64,000 bases of DNA, taken from contig URAV01000017.1 in NCBI GenBank assembly GCA_900545915.1, forward strand, positions 1-64,000, written 5' to 3'. This document shows, piece by piece, positions 34,373 through 43,579 of this stretch (position 1 is its first letter; each line of letters begins with the position of its first letter). This DNA is from an uncultured Porphyromonadaceae bacterium. Its GTDB lineage: Bacteria > Bacteroidota > Bacteroidia > Bacteroidales > Coprobacteraceae. The notes beneath the pieces were generated by a model, which was not told the origin of the DNA, did not search any database, and saw only the letters and a program-made list of their open reading frames with translations. Made by a program: the position numbers and the translations under genes.

Positions 34373-34380
34373 TATATTTG
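34373..34380 (+). promoter_or_regulatory. -7 box of hisS
   Basis: TATATTTG is a full match to TAnnTTTG and stands 64 bases before the hisS start. Confidence 0.5.
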
Positions 34381-34444
34381 CAATCATATATAAAAATACT
34401 TTTGATTGTTAATGTCCCTGTTCGGGGATTTCAGAATAAGAAAT

Positions 34445-35806
34445 ATGGCAACAAAACCTGCGATACCTAAAGGAACCCGGGATTTTTCTCCGGAAGAGAT
34501 GGCGAAACGGAATTATATATTCAATACGATCAGCGAAGTTTTCCATTTATTCGGATTTCAACAGATCGAGACTCCCGCGATGGAAAATCTTTCTACTTTG
34601 ATGGGAAAGTATGGAGAAGAAGGAGACAAGTTGTTGTTCAAAGTGCTGAATTCCGGAGACTTTCTTTCGGGAGTGACGGATGAAGAGTTGTCTGCTCGTA
34701 ATACGAACAAACTTGCTTCTATGTTGTGTGAGAAAGGTTTGCGTTATGATCTGACTGTTCCTTTTGCTCGTTTTGTCGTCATGCATAGGAATGAGATCAG
34801 TTTTCCTTTTAAGAGGTATCAGATACAGCCGGTTTGGCGTGCCGACCGACCGCAAAAGGGGCGTTACCGAGAGTTTTATCAGTGCGATGCCGATGTTGTC
34901 GGTTCTGACTCGTTGTTGAACGAAGTGGAATTGTTGCAATTGATGGATGAGGTATATTCCCGTTTCGGAATACGTGTCGCCATCAAGTTAAATAATCGGA
35001 AGATATTGAGCGGTATTGCCGAAGTTATCGGAGAACCTGAAAAGATTGTCGATATAACCGTTGCGATCGATAAAATCGATAAAATCGGTTTGGAAAAGGT
35101 CAATGAGGAGTTGAAGGAAAAAGGCATATCGGAAAAGGCGGTAGCCATGTTGCAGCCTATTATTTTGTTGGAGGGATCGAATCGTGAGAAACTGGTTACT
35201 TTGAAAAATGTTCTTGTCGATTCGGATACCGGTTTGAAAGGTGTTTCGGAATTGGAGTATATTTTGGATCATTTGGAACTGTCTCCTTTGCGTTCTGTTT
35301 TGGAAATAGATCTTACTTTGGCAAGAGGTCTGAATTATTATACCGGGGCTATTGTGGAAGTAAAAGCTCTCGATGTTCAGATAGGAAGTATTACCGGAGG
35401 CGGGCGATATGATAATCTGACCGGGGTATTCGGGATGCCGGGTGTTTCGGGCGTGGGTATATCTTTCGGAGCAGATCGTATTTTTGACGTATTGAATCAA
35501 CTCGACCTATATCCGAAAGACTCATTATCTGCAACGCAAATAATGTTTGTCAATTTCGGAGAAAAAGAGCAGGCCGTTTGTTTGGAACATGCACTCCGGT
35601 TGCGTCGTTCCGGTATTCGCACAGAAATTTATCCTGAGACGGCCAAGATGAAAAAACAGATGGGATATGCCGATTCAAAGAAAATTCCATACGTGGCTCT
35701 TGTAGGGGAAAATGAAATAGCAGCCGGTAAAATTACGGTAAAGGATATGATTACCGGAGGACAGCAAATGCTGACGGTGGATGAGTTGACAGATTTTTTG
35801 AAATAA
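34445..35806 (+). CDS. hisS: Histidyl-tRNA synthetase
   Basis: A 453-residue class II tRNA synthetase. Start at MATKPAIPKGTRDFSPEEM, where HisRS proteins usually begin; the in-frame ATG at 34406 would add 13 non-conserved residues. Class II motif 2 is visible as RYQIQPVWRADRPQKGRYREFYQCDAD. The HisRS-specific histidine-binding motif LARGLNYYTGAIVEV is present, followed by GGGRYDNLTGVFG. The anticodon-binding domain occupies about residues 355-453. A GNAT acetyltransferase gene follows after eight bases. Confidence 0.96.
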   Translation: MATKPAIPKGTRDFSPEEMAKRNYIFNTISEVFHLFGFQQIETPAMENLSTLMGKYGEEGDKLLFKVLNSGDFLSGVTDEELSARNTNKLASMLCEKGLRYDLTVPFARFVVMHRNEISFPFKRYQIQPVWRADRPQKGRYREFYQCDADVVGSDSLLNEVELLQLMDEVYSRFGIRVAIKLNNRKILSGIAEVIGEPEKIVDITVAIDKIDKIGLEKVNEELKEKGISEKAVAMLQPIILLEGSNREKLVTLKNVLVDSDTGLKGVSELEYILDHLELSPLRSVLEIDLTLARGLNYYTGAIVEVKALDVQIGSITGGGRYDNLTGVFGMPGVSGVGISFGADRIFDVLNQLDLYPKDSLSATQIMFVNFGEKEQAVCLEHALRLRRSGIRTEIYPETAKMKKQMGYADSKKIPYVALVGENEIAAGKITVKDMITGGQQMLTVDELTDFLK

Positions 35807-35814
35807 AATATATT

Positions 35815-36312
35815 ATGATACGTTCGAGAAAGGCCGGAATAGACGATATAGCTCTCATCCGGGATTTAGCGGAAAAATCGTTTTTACCTACTTATAAGGA
35901 AATTCTTTCTGCCGATCAGCTTGACTGGATGTTCGACTGGATGTATTCTGCCGATAGTCTTCGACAGCAAATTGAGGACGGTCATGTTTTTTTTATAGCG
36001 TATGACGGAGACCGGTCTTGCGGTTATGTATCGGTCGAACGCCAAGGAGAGGCACTGTTTCATTTGCAGAAAATATATGTTCTCCCCGATTTTCAGGGGA
36101 AACATGTGGGGCAGTATCTCGTGCGGTTGGTATTCGATTATGTAAAGTCTCTTTATTCCGGAGAGTGTACGGTAGAATTAAATGTGAACCGGAATAATAA
36201 AGCCAAATTTTTTTATGAGCGCATGGGATTTTCCGTTGCCCGTAGCGGGGACTTTCCGATAGGGAACGGTTATTATATGAATGACTATATAATGGCTATT
36301 AAATTGTTTTGA
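35815..36312 (+). CDS. GNAT family N-acetyltransferase
   Basis: A 165-residue acetyl-CoA-dependent acetyltransferase. Motif A is LHLQKIYVLPDFQGKHVGQYLV (acetyl-CoA pyrophosphate loop Q-G-K-x-V-G). The C-terminal element NNKAKFFYERMGFSV fits the fold. The substrate is unknown. It starts eight bases after hisS and probably shares its transcript. Confidence 0.9.
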   Translation: MIRSRKAGIDDIALIRDLAEKSFLPTYKEILSADQLDWMFDWMYSADSLRQQIEDGHVFFIAYDGDRSCGYVSVERQGEALFHLQKIYVLPDFQGKHVGQYLVRLVFDYVKSLYSGECTVELNVNRNNKAKFFYERMGFSVARSGDFPIGNGYYMNDYIMAIKLF

Positions 36313-36327
36313 TATTATTGGGAACAG

Positions 36328-36505
36328 GTCTGAATGTGACTGGTCAGTTTTGAGGGAAATCCGCAAGAATATTCAATTCCCCTTTTGAGAGTTGAGAGGA
36401 GATCAAGGGATGTGTAATGAAATGATTTAATATATTTCTGATATTCAAAAAATAAATTATATCAAACCCTCGTTTATTGAAAAATTTTAGATCGGCACTT
36501 AGGCA
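36328..36505 (-). repeat. Degraded copy of the dispersed repeat
   Basis: Only traces remain: GAGGGAAATCCGCAAGAATA resembles the interior of the copy at 54672, and GAAAAATTTTAGATCGGCAC resembles the right end. It fills the gap between the convergent GNAT and MutS-like genes. Confidence 0.45.
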
Positions 36506-36510
36506 AGTTT

Positions 36511-38316
36511 CTATTCTTTGGGGATAATTCCCATTTTTTCCATTAAAAAGCAGGCATTCATATTTTGTGCGACTCCCGGTTGCAATTTATAAGAAAAGGA
36601 TAACTCGTTATCGTTTATATCTGCTTCGAATCTGAAATTTTCGATAGTATCCGGCCATTTTTCTGCTAAACTTCCTAATAGTAGGTCATGCGTCGCAATA
36701 ACTCCGGCAGCATTGAGTTTTACCAGTTTTTGAACCAAAGCAAGAGAGCCTTTTTGCTTATCTGTAGAATTTGTTCCCTTTAATATCTCATCTAAGATGA
36801 TGAATAGTTTTTCTCCCGATTCAAGTCTGTCTATAATTTGCTTCAGCCGTTTCAGCTCAGCGAAAAAATAGGATTCCTGATCGCTCAGGGAGTCTGTTGT
36901 CCGTAAACTCGTAAATAATTTACAAGGAGATAATTGCATCTCTTTTGCACAGACCGGTGCTCCGATACATGCCAAAAGATGATTGATTCCGATCGTTCTC
37001 AAATAAGTGCTTTTTCCTGCCATATTAGCTCCTGTTATTACGAGGAAGGAAGGGCGTTGCAGCATCTCTACGGGATTGCGAACACATCGTTCGGGTTCTA
37101 TCAGCGGATGTCCTAATTCTGTTGCTTTCATTACCGGATTATCGTTGTCGTTCAATACGGGAAAAGTATATTCAGGGTGATTGAACCGGAATGTGGCGAG
37201 TGAGCATAGAGCATCGAAACGGGCGATGGTTTCTATCCATCCGGGTAGGAATTTTCCGTTGTTGCGTATCCATTTTTCTATTGCTGCCAACTGTTTGAAA
37301 TCCCAGAGAAAAAATCCGTTTAATATTGCAAATCCTATGGCATTGTATCTTTGGTCGAGATTTCGTAGATATTTCCCTAATTGTTTTATGCGGGATGATA
37401 CGGGAATCCCATCTGTATGTAACTCTGTACGGATATTTTGAAGTAGCGAGCTTGAGAATTCCGATTTTTCGAGTTGTTCGATAAGCTCGGCATAAGTATT
37501 CAAAGATTTCAGCCCTTCATTTAGTTTATTTTGTGTACGGCTTACCCGTCCGGAAAGAATTGTCGCATAGCAAAAACATGCTAAAAATAGAAAAAGGATA
37601 TAGTTTCCCATCCCGACACCGAAGATCCACATCAGGATTAGAATTCCGAAAATCCAAGGGATAAAGGGCAAGATTATACGTAGCCATTTAGAAACGTAAA
37701 TCGGTGAATCGTTCGATAATTCTGAGATAATCTGTGCATCTGTTTTACTTTCTCGGGAAGTCATGCCGTTTGCCAGAAAATCGATTCGAAGTTCGGTCAG
37801 CAGGGACAATTCCTGAATTGCCTGTTGTCTGTTCTGTATTTTATCAGGATCGGTTAGCGGATGGGTTATCCATTCGACCAATTTTTGCTGTCCGATGATA
37901 GATGCACTTCGGTTCAGATAGGCGAAAAGCGATTTTTTCCCGAAAATATCCAAATCGTTCGAAAAGTCATGCACCGGATCTATATATTCTTTCCCGGTAT
38001 CGATCCCTTCAAAATCGTATTTTTTCAGTTGCAGCTCTTTTTTGCAAATGGAAATCTTTGCTTCCAGAAAACTTTTCCGGGCAAAAAAACGATCATGGAT
38101 ACGCATCATTCCTAAAAAGCAAGCTATACTGGCAATAATCACACTGATAATAATTCCGGTATTGTATCCCCATAAGAAATAAAGAACGGTTAAAGTCAGA
38201 ATAACCCAGCATAGACGCAAAGTTCCGATGCTGTAGATTTTTTTTCGAATACGGATAAGAGCTTGTTGCGTCTCTTCAAGCAGATGGTTATAATAGTGAA
38301 CGGAATTATCAATCAT
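36511..38316 (-). CDS. Membrane-anchored MutS family ATPase
   Basis: A 601-residue protein. Two membrane helices at about residues 30-70 and two more at about 205-250 precede a MutS lever/clamp region and the MutS ATPase (about 395-595). Walker A is TGANMAGKSTYLRTIG and Walker B is FIILDEILKGTNSTDKQKG. The mismatch-binding domain I (Phe-x-Glu) is absent, so it is not the mismatch repair MutS. It is a member of the MutS-related group seen in Bacteroidetes; the role is unknown. It is convergent with the GNAT gene and divergent from the DUF1573 genes. Confidence 0.88.
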   Translation of the reverse strand: MIDNSVHYYNHLLEETQQALIRIRKKIYSIGTLRLCWVILTLTVLYFLWGYNTGIIISVIIASIACFLGMMRIHDRFFARKSFLEAKISICKKELQLKKYDFEGIDTGKEYIDPVHDFSNDLDIFGKKSLFAYLNRSASIIGQQKLVEWITHPLTDPDKIQNRQQAIQELSLLTELRIDFLANGMTSRESKTDAQIISELSNDSPIYVSKWLRIILPFIPWIFGILILMWIFGVGMGNYILFLFLACFCYATILSGRVSRTQNKLNEGLKSLNTYAELIEQLEKSEFSSSLLQNIRTELHTDGIPVSSRIKQLGKYLRNLDQRYNAIGFAILNGFFLWDFKQLAAIEKWIRNNGKFLPGWIETIARFDALCSLATFRFNHPEYTFPVLNDNDNPVMKATELGHPLIEPERCVRNPVEMLQRPSFLVITGANMAGKSTYLRTIGINHLLACIGAPVCAKEMQLSPCKLFTSLRTTDSLSDQESYFFAELKRLKQIIDRLESGEKLFIILDEILKGTNSTDKQKGSLALVQKLVKLNAAGVIATHDLLLGSLAEKWPDTIENFRFEADINDNELSFSYKLQPGVAQNMNACFLMEKMGIIPKE

Positions 38317-38354
38317 ACTGTTATTTATTTTGTCGGTAAAGATACAAATTTGTT

Positions 38355-38432
38355 AGAGTCTGTCTGCATTTTGCACAGAATCAAAGGAATTTAAATATAT
38401 AATTTTTTTATCGTAAAAATCGGACAGACCTT
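38355..38432. repeat. Dispersed repeat, short palindromic copy
   Basis: About 78 bp from AGAGTCTGTCTGCATTTTGC to ATCGGACAGACCTT. The ends are imperfect inverted repeats and the interior of the long copies is missing, as in the copy at 50658. It lies between the divergent mutS-like and DUF1573 genes. Confidence 0.6.
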
Positions 38433-38506
38433 TATACAAGGCTTCCCTTTTTCGGTTTATTTATGATAAACTTTGCAAAGAGTAAGTTCTTTAAAACATA
38501 AAATTG

Positions 38507-38514
38507 TATTTTTG
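38507..38514 (+). promoter_or_regulatory. -7 box of the DUF1573 pair
   Basis: TATTTTTG matches TAnnTTTG and lies 28 bases before the first DUF1573 start codon. Confidence 0.45.
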
Positions 38515-38542
38515 TGTTTGTCTAATGTAATTAAAAACGATT

Positions 38543-38929
38543 ATGAAGCGTGTTTATTGTTTGATGATTTTGTTGCTGAGTGTAACGTCTGTCCTTTTTG
38601 CCCAAAAAAAAGCTGAAATAGAATTTAAGCAGACAAAGTATGATTTTCATGAAATCGCGGAGGAGAACGGAGACGTGTCCCATATATTTACATTTATCAA
38701 TAAAGGAAATGCCCCGTTGATTATTACCCGTGCTTCGGCAAATTGCGGGTGTACCAAGCCTGAATATCCGGTGAAACCGGTTGCTCCCGGTAAGGAAGGA
38801 CAGATAAAAGTGACCTATCAGCCGAAGGGCCGTCCCGGCAGTTTCTCAAAAAATATTTATGTATATACTAATGGAGAGCCGGAACGGGTAGTCTTGCTGA
38901 TTACCGGAACTGTGATTCCTAAACCTTAA
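38543..38929 (+). CDS. DUF1573 domain exported protein (short)
   Basis: A 128-residue protein: signal peptide MKRVYCLMILLLSVTSVLFA and one DUF1573 domain, an immunoglobulin-like fold with the motif SANCGCTKPEYPVKPVAPG and two close cysteines. It is related to the HYDIN/ASPM/SPD-2 fold. The function is unknown. It is a tandem duplicate of the first domain of the next gene, 12 bases downstream. Confidence 0.88.
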   Translation: MKRVYCLMILLLSVTSVLFAQKKAEIEFKQTKYDFHEIAEENGDVSHIFTFINKGNAPLIITRASANCGCTKPEYPVKPVAPGKEGQIKVTYQPKGRPGSFSKNIYVYTNGEPERVVLLITGTVIPKP

Positions 38930-38941
38930 AAATCGAATTTT

Positions 38942-40030
38942 ATGATAAGACGGGGTATTATCTTATTGCTATTTGCAGTTCTGTTCGTTTCTGGAGTTTA
39001 TGCACAAAAGACGGCTAAAATATCTTTTCTGGAGACAACGCATAATTTCGGTTCTTTTTCTGAAAAACTGGGGAGTGTAAGTTGTGTTTTTTCGTTTGTG
39101 AATACGGGAGATGCTCCATTGATTATAACTCGTGCGACAGCATCGTGCGGGTGTACTCGTCCTGAGTTTCCGATGCAGCCAATCGCTCCGGGCGATAGCG
39201 GTCAAGTTAAAGTGACTTATAATGCGGTAGGCCGGCCCGGTAGCTTTGAGAAAAATATTTCGGTGTATGCCAATACCGACCCGGAACGTACGACCTTGAT
39301 AATTAAGGGAACTGTGATTCCTGTTCAACGTAGTGCTGCTCCGGCTTACGGACATACAATGGGGAATTTGGGATTGAAGGCCGTACATGTTCCTTTCTTT
39401 GAAGTATATACCAATAAAACCAAATTGGAGAAGATCGATGTTATAAATAACGGAAAAACTCCTCTTGCTCTGGAATTTGACAAAGTTCCTCGACATTTGG
39501 ATGTTTCGGTGTTGCCTGAGACTTTGCTTCCGGGACAGAAAGGTCGGATATTGATAACTTATCATGCCGACAGGGCTAAGGATTGGGGAATTCGCCGGGA
39601 TGAGTTTTGGGTGAAGTTGCCTTCTTCCGATAAACCGCAGCCTCAAAATAAGATAACTGTTTCTGCAGATATTCAGGAAGATTATTCGAATATGACTCCT
39701 GACCAGATTGCAAAAGCTCCTCATCTCGAAATCGGTAACGATTTAGTAGATTTCGGGACGATAAAGGGGAATGCTTCGGTTTCCAAATCGGTGAGCTTGA
39801 CTAACACGGGAGTTTCTAATCTTCAGATACGTAAAGTTAATAATGAATCGCAGGTCGTATCCGTATCTCTCCCGCAGATGAGCATACAGTCCGGGAAATC
39901 GATCGATATGAAAGTAACAGTAAGGCCTTCTAAATCCCGCAGTCGGTTGTTGAACCATCGTATTTTCATTATTACGAACGATCCGACAAGGCCTACAATA
40001 TCATTGCCTGTTGTTGCGACATTTGAGTAG
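38942..40030 (+). CDS. DUF1573 domain exported protein (long, multi-domain)
   Basis: A 362-residue protein with signal peptide MIRRGIILLLFAVLFVSGVYA. A first DUF1573 domain (residues 22-125) is nearly parallel to the short neighbour (TASCGCTRPEFPMQPIAPG). A second Ig-like domain follows at about 130-240, and a third at about 255-362 with DLVDFGTIKGNASVSKSVSL. It is probably a periplasmic or surface scaffold; no enzyme residues are visible. meaB follows after 24 bases. Confidence 0.88.
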   Translation: MIRRGIILLLFAVLFVSGVYAQKTAKISFLETTHNFGSFSEKLGSVSCVFSFVNTGDAPLIITRATASCGCTRPEFPMQPIAPGDSGQVKVTYNAVGRPGSFEKNISVYANTDPERTTLIIKGTVIPVQRSAAPAYGHTMGNLGLKAVHVPFFEVYTNKTKLEKIDVINNGKTPLALEFDKVPRHLDVSVLPETLLPGQKGRILITYHADRAKDWGIRRDEFWVKLPSSDKPQPQNKITVSADIQEDYSNMTPDQIAKAPHLEIGNDLVDFGTIKGNASVSKSVSLTNTGVSNLQIRKVNNESQVVSVSLPQMSIQSGKSIDMKVTVRPSKSRSRLLNHRIFIITNDPTRPTISLPVVATFE

Positions 40031-40054
40031 TATATATTTTATTGGTGAATTGCT

Positions 40055-41152
40055 ATGGAACACATCGAGAACGATAATAAATATGAGGGATTGGCGGTTA
40101 ATAAGGGTGTAGCGCAGCCGCCTGCCGTAAATCCTTATTTGAATAAAATCCGGAAAGTCCGCAGGAGACAATATACGGCAGCTGAATATACCGAACGTAT
40201 TTTGAAGGGTGATATTACGGTATTGAGCCAAGCGGTTACGTTGGTAGAGAGTAATTTGCCCGATCATCAAATCCTTGCACAAGAGGTAATCGAAAAATGT
40301 CTGCCTTATGCAGGAAACTCGGTACGGGTAGGTATTACGGGTGTTCCCGGATCAGGTAAAAGCACATCGATCGATGCATTCGGACTTCATGTCCTTAAAA
40401 AAGGTGTTAAACTTGCCGTGTTAGCGATAGACCCGAGCAGCGAGCTTTCGAAAGGGAGTATATTGGGAGATAAAACTCGAATGGAAAAACTGTCTGTTGC
40501 AGACAATGCGTTTATACGCCCTTCTCCTTCTGCCGGATCTTTAGGAGGAGTCGCCCGTAAAACGCGTGAAACGATCGTTTTATGCGAGGCTGCCGGATTC
40601 GATAATATATTTGTGGAAACCGTCGGAGTCGGACAGTCTGAAACGGCGGTGCATTCTATGGTCGATTTTTTCCTTTTAATACAGTTAGCCGGAACAGGTG
40701 ATGAATTGCAGGGAATTAAGCGGGGAATCATGGAGATGGCTGATGGAATCGTGATTAATAAAGCAGATGGCAGTAATATCGAAAAGGCGAAATTAGCACA
40801 AGCTCATTTCCGTAATGCATTGCATCTTTTCCCACCGACTCCGTCCGGTTGGATACCGCAGGTATTGACTTATTCCGGTTATTATGAAATCGGTATCGAA
40901 GAGGTGTGGAACATGATAGACCGATATATAGCTTTTGTCAAAGGGAACGGCTATTTTGAGCATAAACGTCAGGAACAAGCGAAATATTGGATGCTGGAAA
41001 CCATAAATGATCAGTTGAAGTCTCATTTTTATCAAAATTCCGAAGTAGTATCGTTACTTCAGGAAAAAGAAAATAGGGTGCTGCATTCGATACAGAGTCC
41101 TTTTACTGCGGCTAAAGAGGTCTTGGATTTTTATTTCGGCAATATTGTTTGA
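40055..41152 (+). CDS. meaB: Methylmalonyl-CoA mutase-associated GTPase MeaB
   Basis: A 365-residue G3E-type P-loop GTPase. Walker A is VGITGVPGSGKSTSIDAFG, with switch and Mg motifs in LAIDPSSELSKGSILGDKTR, ETVGVGQSE and the base-recognition NKADGSN. It protects and loads adenosylcobalamin-dependent methylmalonyl-CoA mutase in the succinate-propionate route used by this phylum. The mutase genes themselves are not in the window. The old ArgK name (arginine transport kinase) is a mis-annotation for this family. Confidence 0.93.
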   Translation: MEHIENDNKYEGLAVNKGVAQPPAVNPYLNKIRKVRRRQYTAAEYTERILKGDITVLSQAVTLVESNLPDHQILAQEVIEKCLPYAGNSVRVGITGVPGSGKSTSIDAFGLHVLKKGVKLAVLAIDPSSELSKGSILGDKTRMEKLSVADNAFIRPSPSAGSLGGVARKTRETIVLCEAAGFDNIFVETVGVGQSETAVHSMVDFFLLIQLAGTGDELQGIKRGIMEMADGIVINKADGSNIEKAKLAQAHFRNALHLFPPTPSGWIPQVLTYSGYYEIGIEEVWNMIDRYIAFVKGNGYFEHKRQEQAKYWMLETINDQLKSHFYQNSEVVSLLQEKENRVLHSIQSPFTAAKEVLDFYFGNIV

Positions 41153-41231
41153 TATTCGAGAAGTATAGTTCCGGTATATAATAATCTGTCGGGTAGTTAT
41201 TTACAAAATTGATTCGCAATCCGTTAAAAGT

Positions 41232-43271
41232 ATGCAGTTTTCAGAATTTAGTTTACAGTTACCTGTTACCGATCCGACTTTAATATTTTTTCTTGTACTT
41301 GTCATTATTCTCTTTGCTCCGGTGATATTGCAACGCTTGCACATTCCTCATATTGTCGGGTTGATTTTGGCAGGGATACTTGTCGGGCAGTACGGTTTTA
41401 ATATTCTGAAACAAGATAGTAGTTTCGATCTGTTCGGGAAAGTAGGATTGTATTATATAATGTGCCTGGCAGGTCTGGAGATGAATATGGAGGATTTTAA
41501 AAGTATCCGAGTTAAGGCTACGGTGTTGGGGCTTTTTGCGTTTATATTCCCTCTGGGTATAGGAGTATGGACTAATATGCATTTGCTCGGGTACGGTGTT
41601 GTGACTTCTGTGTTACTTGCCAGTATGTATGCTTCGCACACTTTAATATCTTATCCGATAGTTCTTAGGTATGGTATCAATAGTCAGCGGTCTGTCGGTA
41701 TTGCTGTGGGAGGAACTGCTGTTACGGATACACTGACATTGTTGGTCTTAGCGGTAATAAGCGGTTTGTATAAAGAAGAGGCATCCGATATGTTTTGGAT
41801 ATGGCTGCTTGTGAAGGTGGTTATATTGAGTTTGCTTATCATGTATCTTTTCCCTCGTATTTGCCGATGGTTTTTCCATCGCTATAATGATAACATTGTG
41901 CAATATATTTTTGTCATGGCTCTTGTGTTTTTGGGAGCGGGATTGATGGAGCTTATCGGAATGGAGGGGATTCTCGGAGCATTTCTTGTCGGGTTAGTTT
42001 TAAATAAGTTAATACCTCATGTTTCTCCTTTAATGAGTCATTTGGAGTTTGTCGGCAATGCTTTGTTCATCCCTTATTTTCTGATTGGAGTAGGAATGTT
42101 GATTAATGTTAAAGTGTTGTTCGGCCATTTAGATTCTCTTAAAGTAGCTTTTGTAATGATTGTCGTAGCTCTTTCGGGAAAATGGATTGCTTCTTGGTTG
42201 ACTCAGAAGATATATAAAATGCGGGCTGTCGAGCGGGAGTTGATGTTCGGATTGAGTAATGCGCAAGCTGCCGCGACATTAGCTGCCGTATTGGTAGGGT
42301 ATAATATTATTCTTCCTGATGGACAACGTTTGCTGAATGAAGATGTTCTGAACGGTACGATTTTATTGATTCTTGTAACATGTGTAGTAAGTTCGTTTAT
42401 TACCGAATATGCTGCGAAACGTATTGTGATGGATCGTGCCGTTGAAGTGGTCAGTGAAAAAATACAGAAAAAAGAGAAATTTTTGATTTCTCTGGCTAAT
42501 CCCAGAACTTTAGAACAGCTTGTCGGTTTTTCTTTGTTGTTAAGGGATAAAAAGGATAAAGACAGTCTTGTCGCTCTTAATGTTATAAATGACGATAACG
42601 ATTCGTTGAAGCAGGAACTTCAGGGAAAATATATTCTGGAACAGGCTGCCCGAATAATGACGGAAGCGAATGTGGAGTCGAAAACCGTAATGCGTTTTGA
42701 CCTGAATATTGCAACCGGCATTTTTCATACGGCAAAAGAGCATGATGTGACGGATATTGTTATCGGATTGCATCATAGGAAGAGTATTGTCGATTCGTTT
42801 TTGGGAACATTGTCTGAAAATCTGTTGAAGAAAACGTGCATGCAAATTATGATAGCCCGTTTTCATATTCCGGTTACTTCTTTGCAATGTATTATTGTTG
42901 CTGTTCCTCCGAAGGCGGAATTTGAATGTGGGTTTGTTAAATGGATTTCCCATTTGTGCCGTATAAGCAGTCATTTAGGTTGTCAGATTCATTTTTATGC
43001 ACATCCGCAAACATCGGGATATATTCGTAAATATATTCGAAGGAAACATAGAGATATAGATGCTGTTTATACCGACCTTGTCAGTTGGGAAGATTTGCTT
43101 ATATTGACCGGACAAATGAATTATGAATGTTTGTTTGTGATTGTTTCGGCACGTCGGGGAGCAATTTCTTATGACTCTTCTTTTGAAAAGCTTCCGGGAC
43201 AAATATCCCGATATTTTAATAATAATAGTGTCGTGCTGCTTTACCCTGAACAGAATGGGGAGCAACAATAA
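41232..43271 (+). CDS. CPA2 family cation:proton antiporter with a C-terminal universal-stress-type domain
   Basis: A 679-residue membrane protein. The Na+/H+ exchanger domain (residues 12-400) has about 12-13 segments with GLILAGILVGQYGFNIL and the conserved AFLVGLVLNKLIP. The cytoplasmic part (residues 430-679) has UspA-like sequence including HDVTDIVIGLHHRKSIVDSF and a second weaker Usp-like half. K+ or Na+ versus H+ selectivity is unknown. It lies 79 bases after meaB. Confidence 0.9.
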   Translation: MQFSEFSLQLPVTDPTLIFFLVLVIILFAPVILQRLHIPHIVGLILAGILVGQYGFNILKQDSSFDLFGKVGLYYIMCLAGLEMNMEDFKSIRVKATVLGLFAFIFPLGIGVWTNMHLLGYGVVTSVLLASMYASHTLISYPIVLRYGINSQRSVGIAVGGTAVTDTLTLLVLAVISGLYKEEASDMFWIWLLVKVVILSLLIMYLFPRICRWFFHRYNDNIVQYIFVMALVFLGAGLMELIGMEGILGAFLVGLVLNKLIPHVSPLMSHLEFVGNALFIPYFLIGVGMLINVKVLFGHLDSLKVAFVMIVVALSGKWIASWLTQKIYKMRAVERELMFGLSNAQAAATLAAVLVGYNIILPDGQRLLNEDVLNGTILLILVTCVVSSFITEYAAKRIVMDRAVEVVSEKIQKKEKFLISLANPRTLEQLVGFSLLLRDKKDKDSLVALNVINDDNDSLKQELQGKYILEQAARIMTEANVESKTVMRFDLNIATGIFHTAKEHDVTDIVIGLHHRKSIVDSFLGTLSENLLKKTCMQIMIARFHIPVTSLQCIIVAVPPKAEFECGFVKWISHLCRISSHLGCQIHFYAHPQTSGYIRKYIRRKHRDIDAVYTDLVSWEDLLILTGQMNYECLFVIVSARRGAISYDSSFEKLPGQISRYFNNNSVVLLYPEQNGEQQ

Positions 43272-43579
43272 GAGTCGTTTCGATTTTTCAATGGATATTG
43301 TTAGGTCATTTTTGTGTATTCTTAAAGCCTGTCTAAAATTTTACTCTTTTATGAATTTTATTTGTTTTGTCGAAATGGAGGTCTGTTAATTATCGATACA
43401 GATGATTTTTTCGGAAGAAAATCGATGTAGAAATTTTCGAATTCTTAAAATAGATTAAATAGCAGGAGATGTATATAAAATCTTTTCCTGCTAAGTTTTT
43501 TTTAATTGGGATTTTAATTGTTGCGTTCTTTTTTTGTACTCGTTTCGTACCGGAATGATGAACACACACATATACGATT
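43272..43579. other. Non-coding gap with a truncated repeat and a possible terminator
   Basis: At 43325-43350 the sequence AAGCCTGTCTAAAATTTTAC is the left end of the dispersed repeat without its partner end. At 43461-43502 the arms AGCAGGA and TCCTGCT flank an AT-rich loop and are followed by AAG and eight T, a weak terminator candidate. No gene is visible. Confidence 0.5.

Noticed and set aside
36511..38316. Mismatch repair protein MutS
   Set aside because: The mismatch-recognition domain is missing and membrane helices are present; only the clamp and ATPase are shared.
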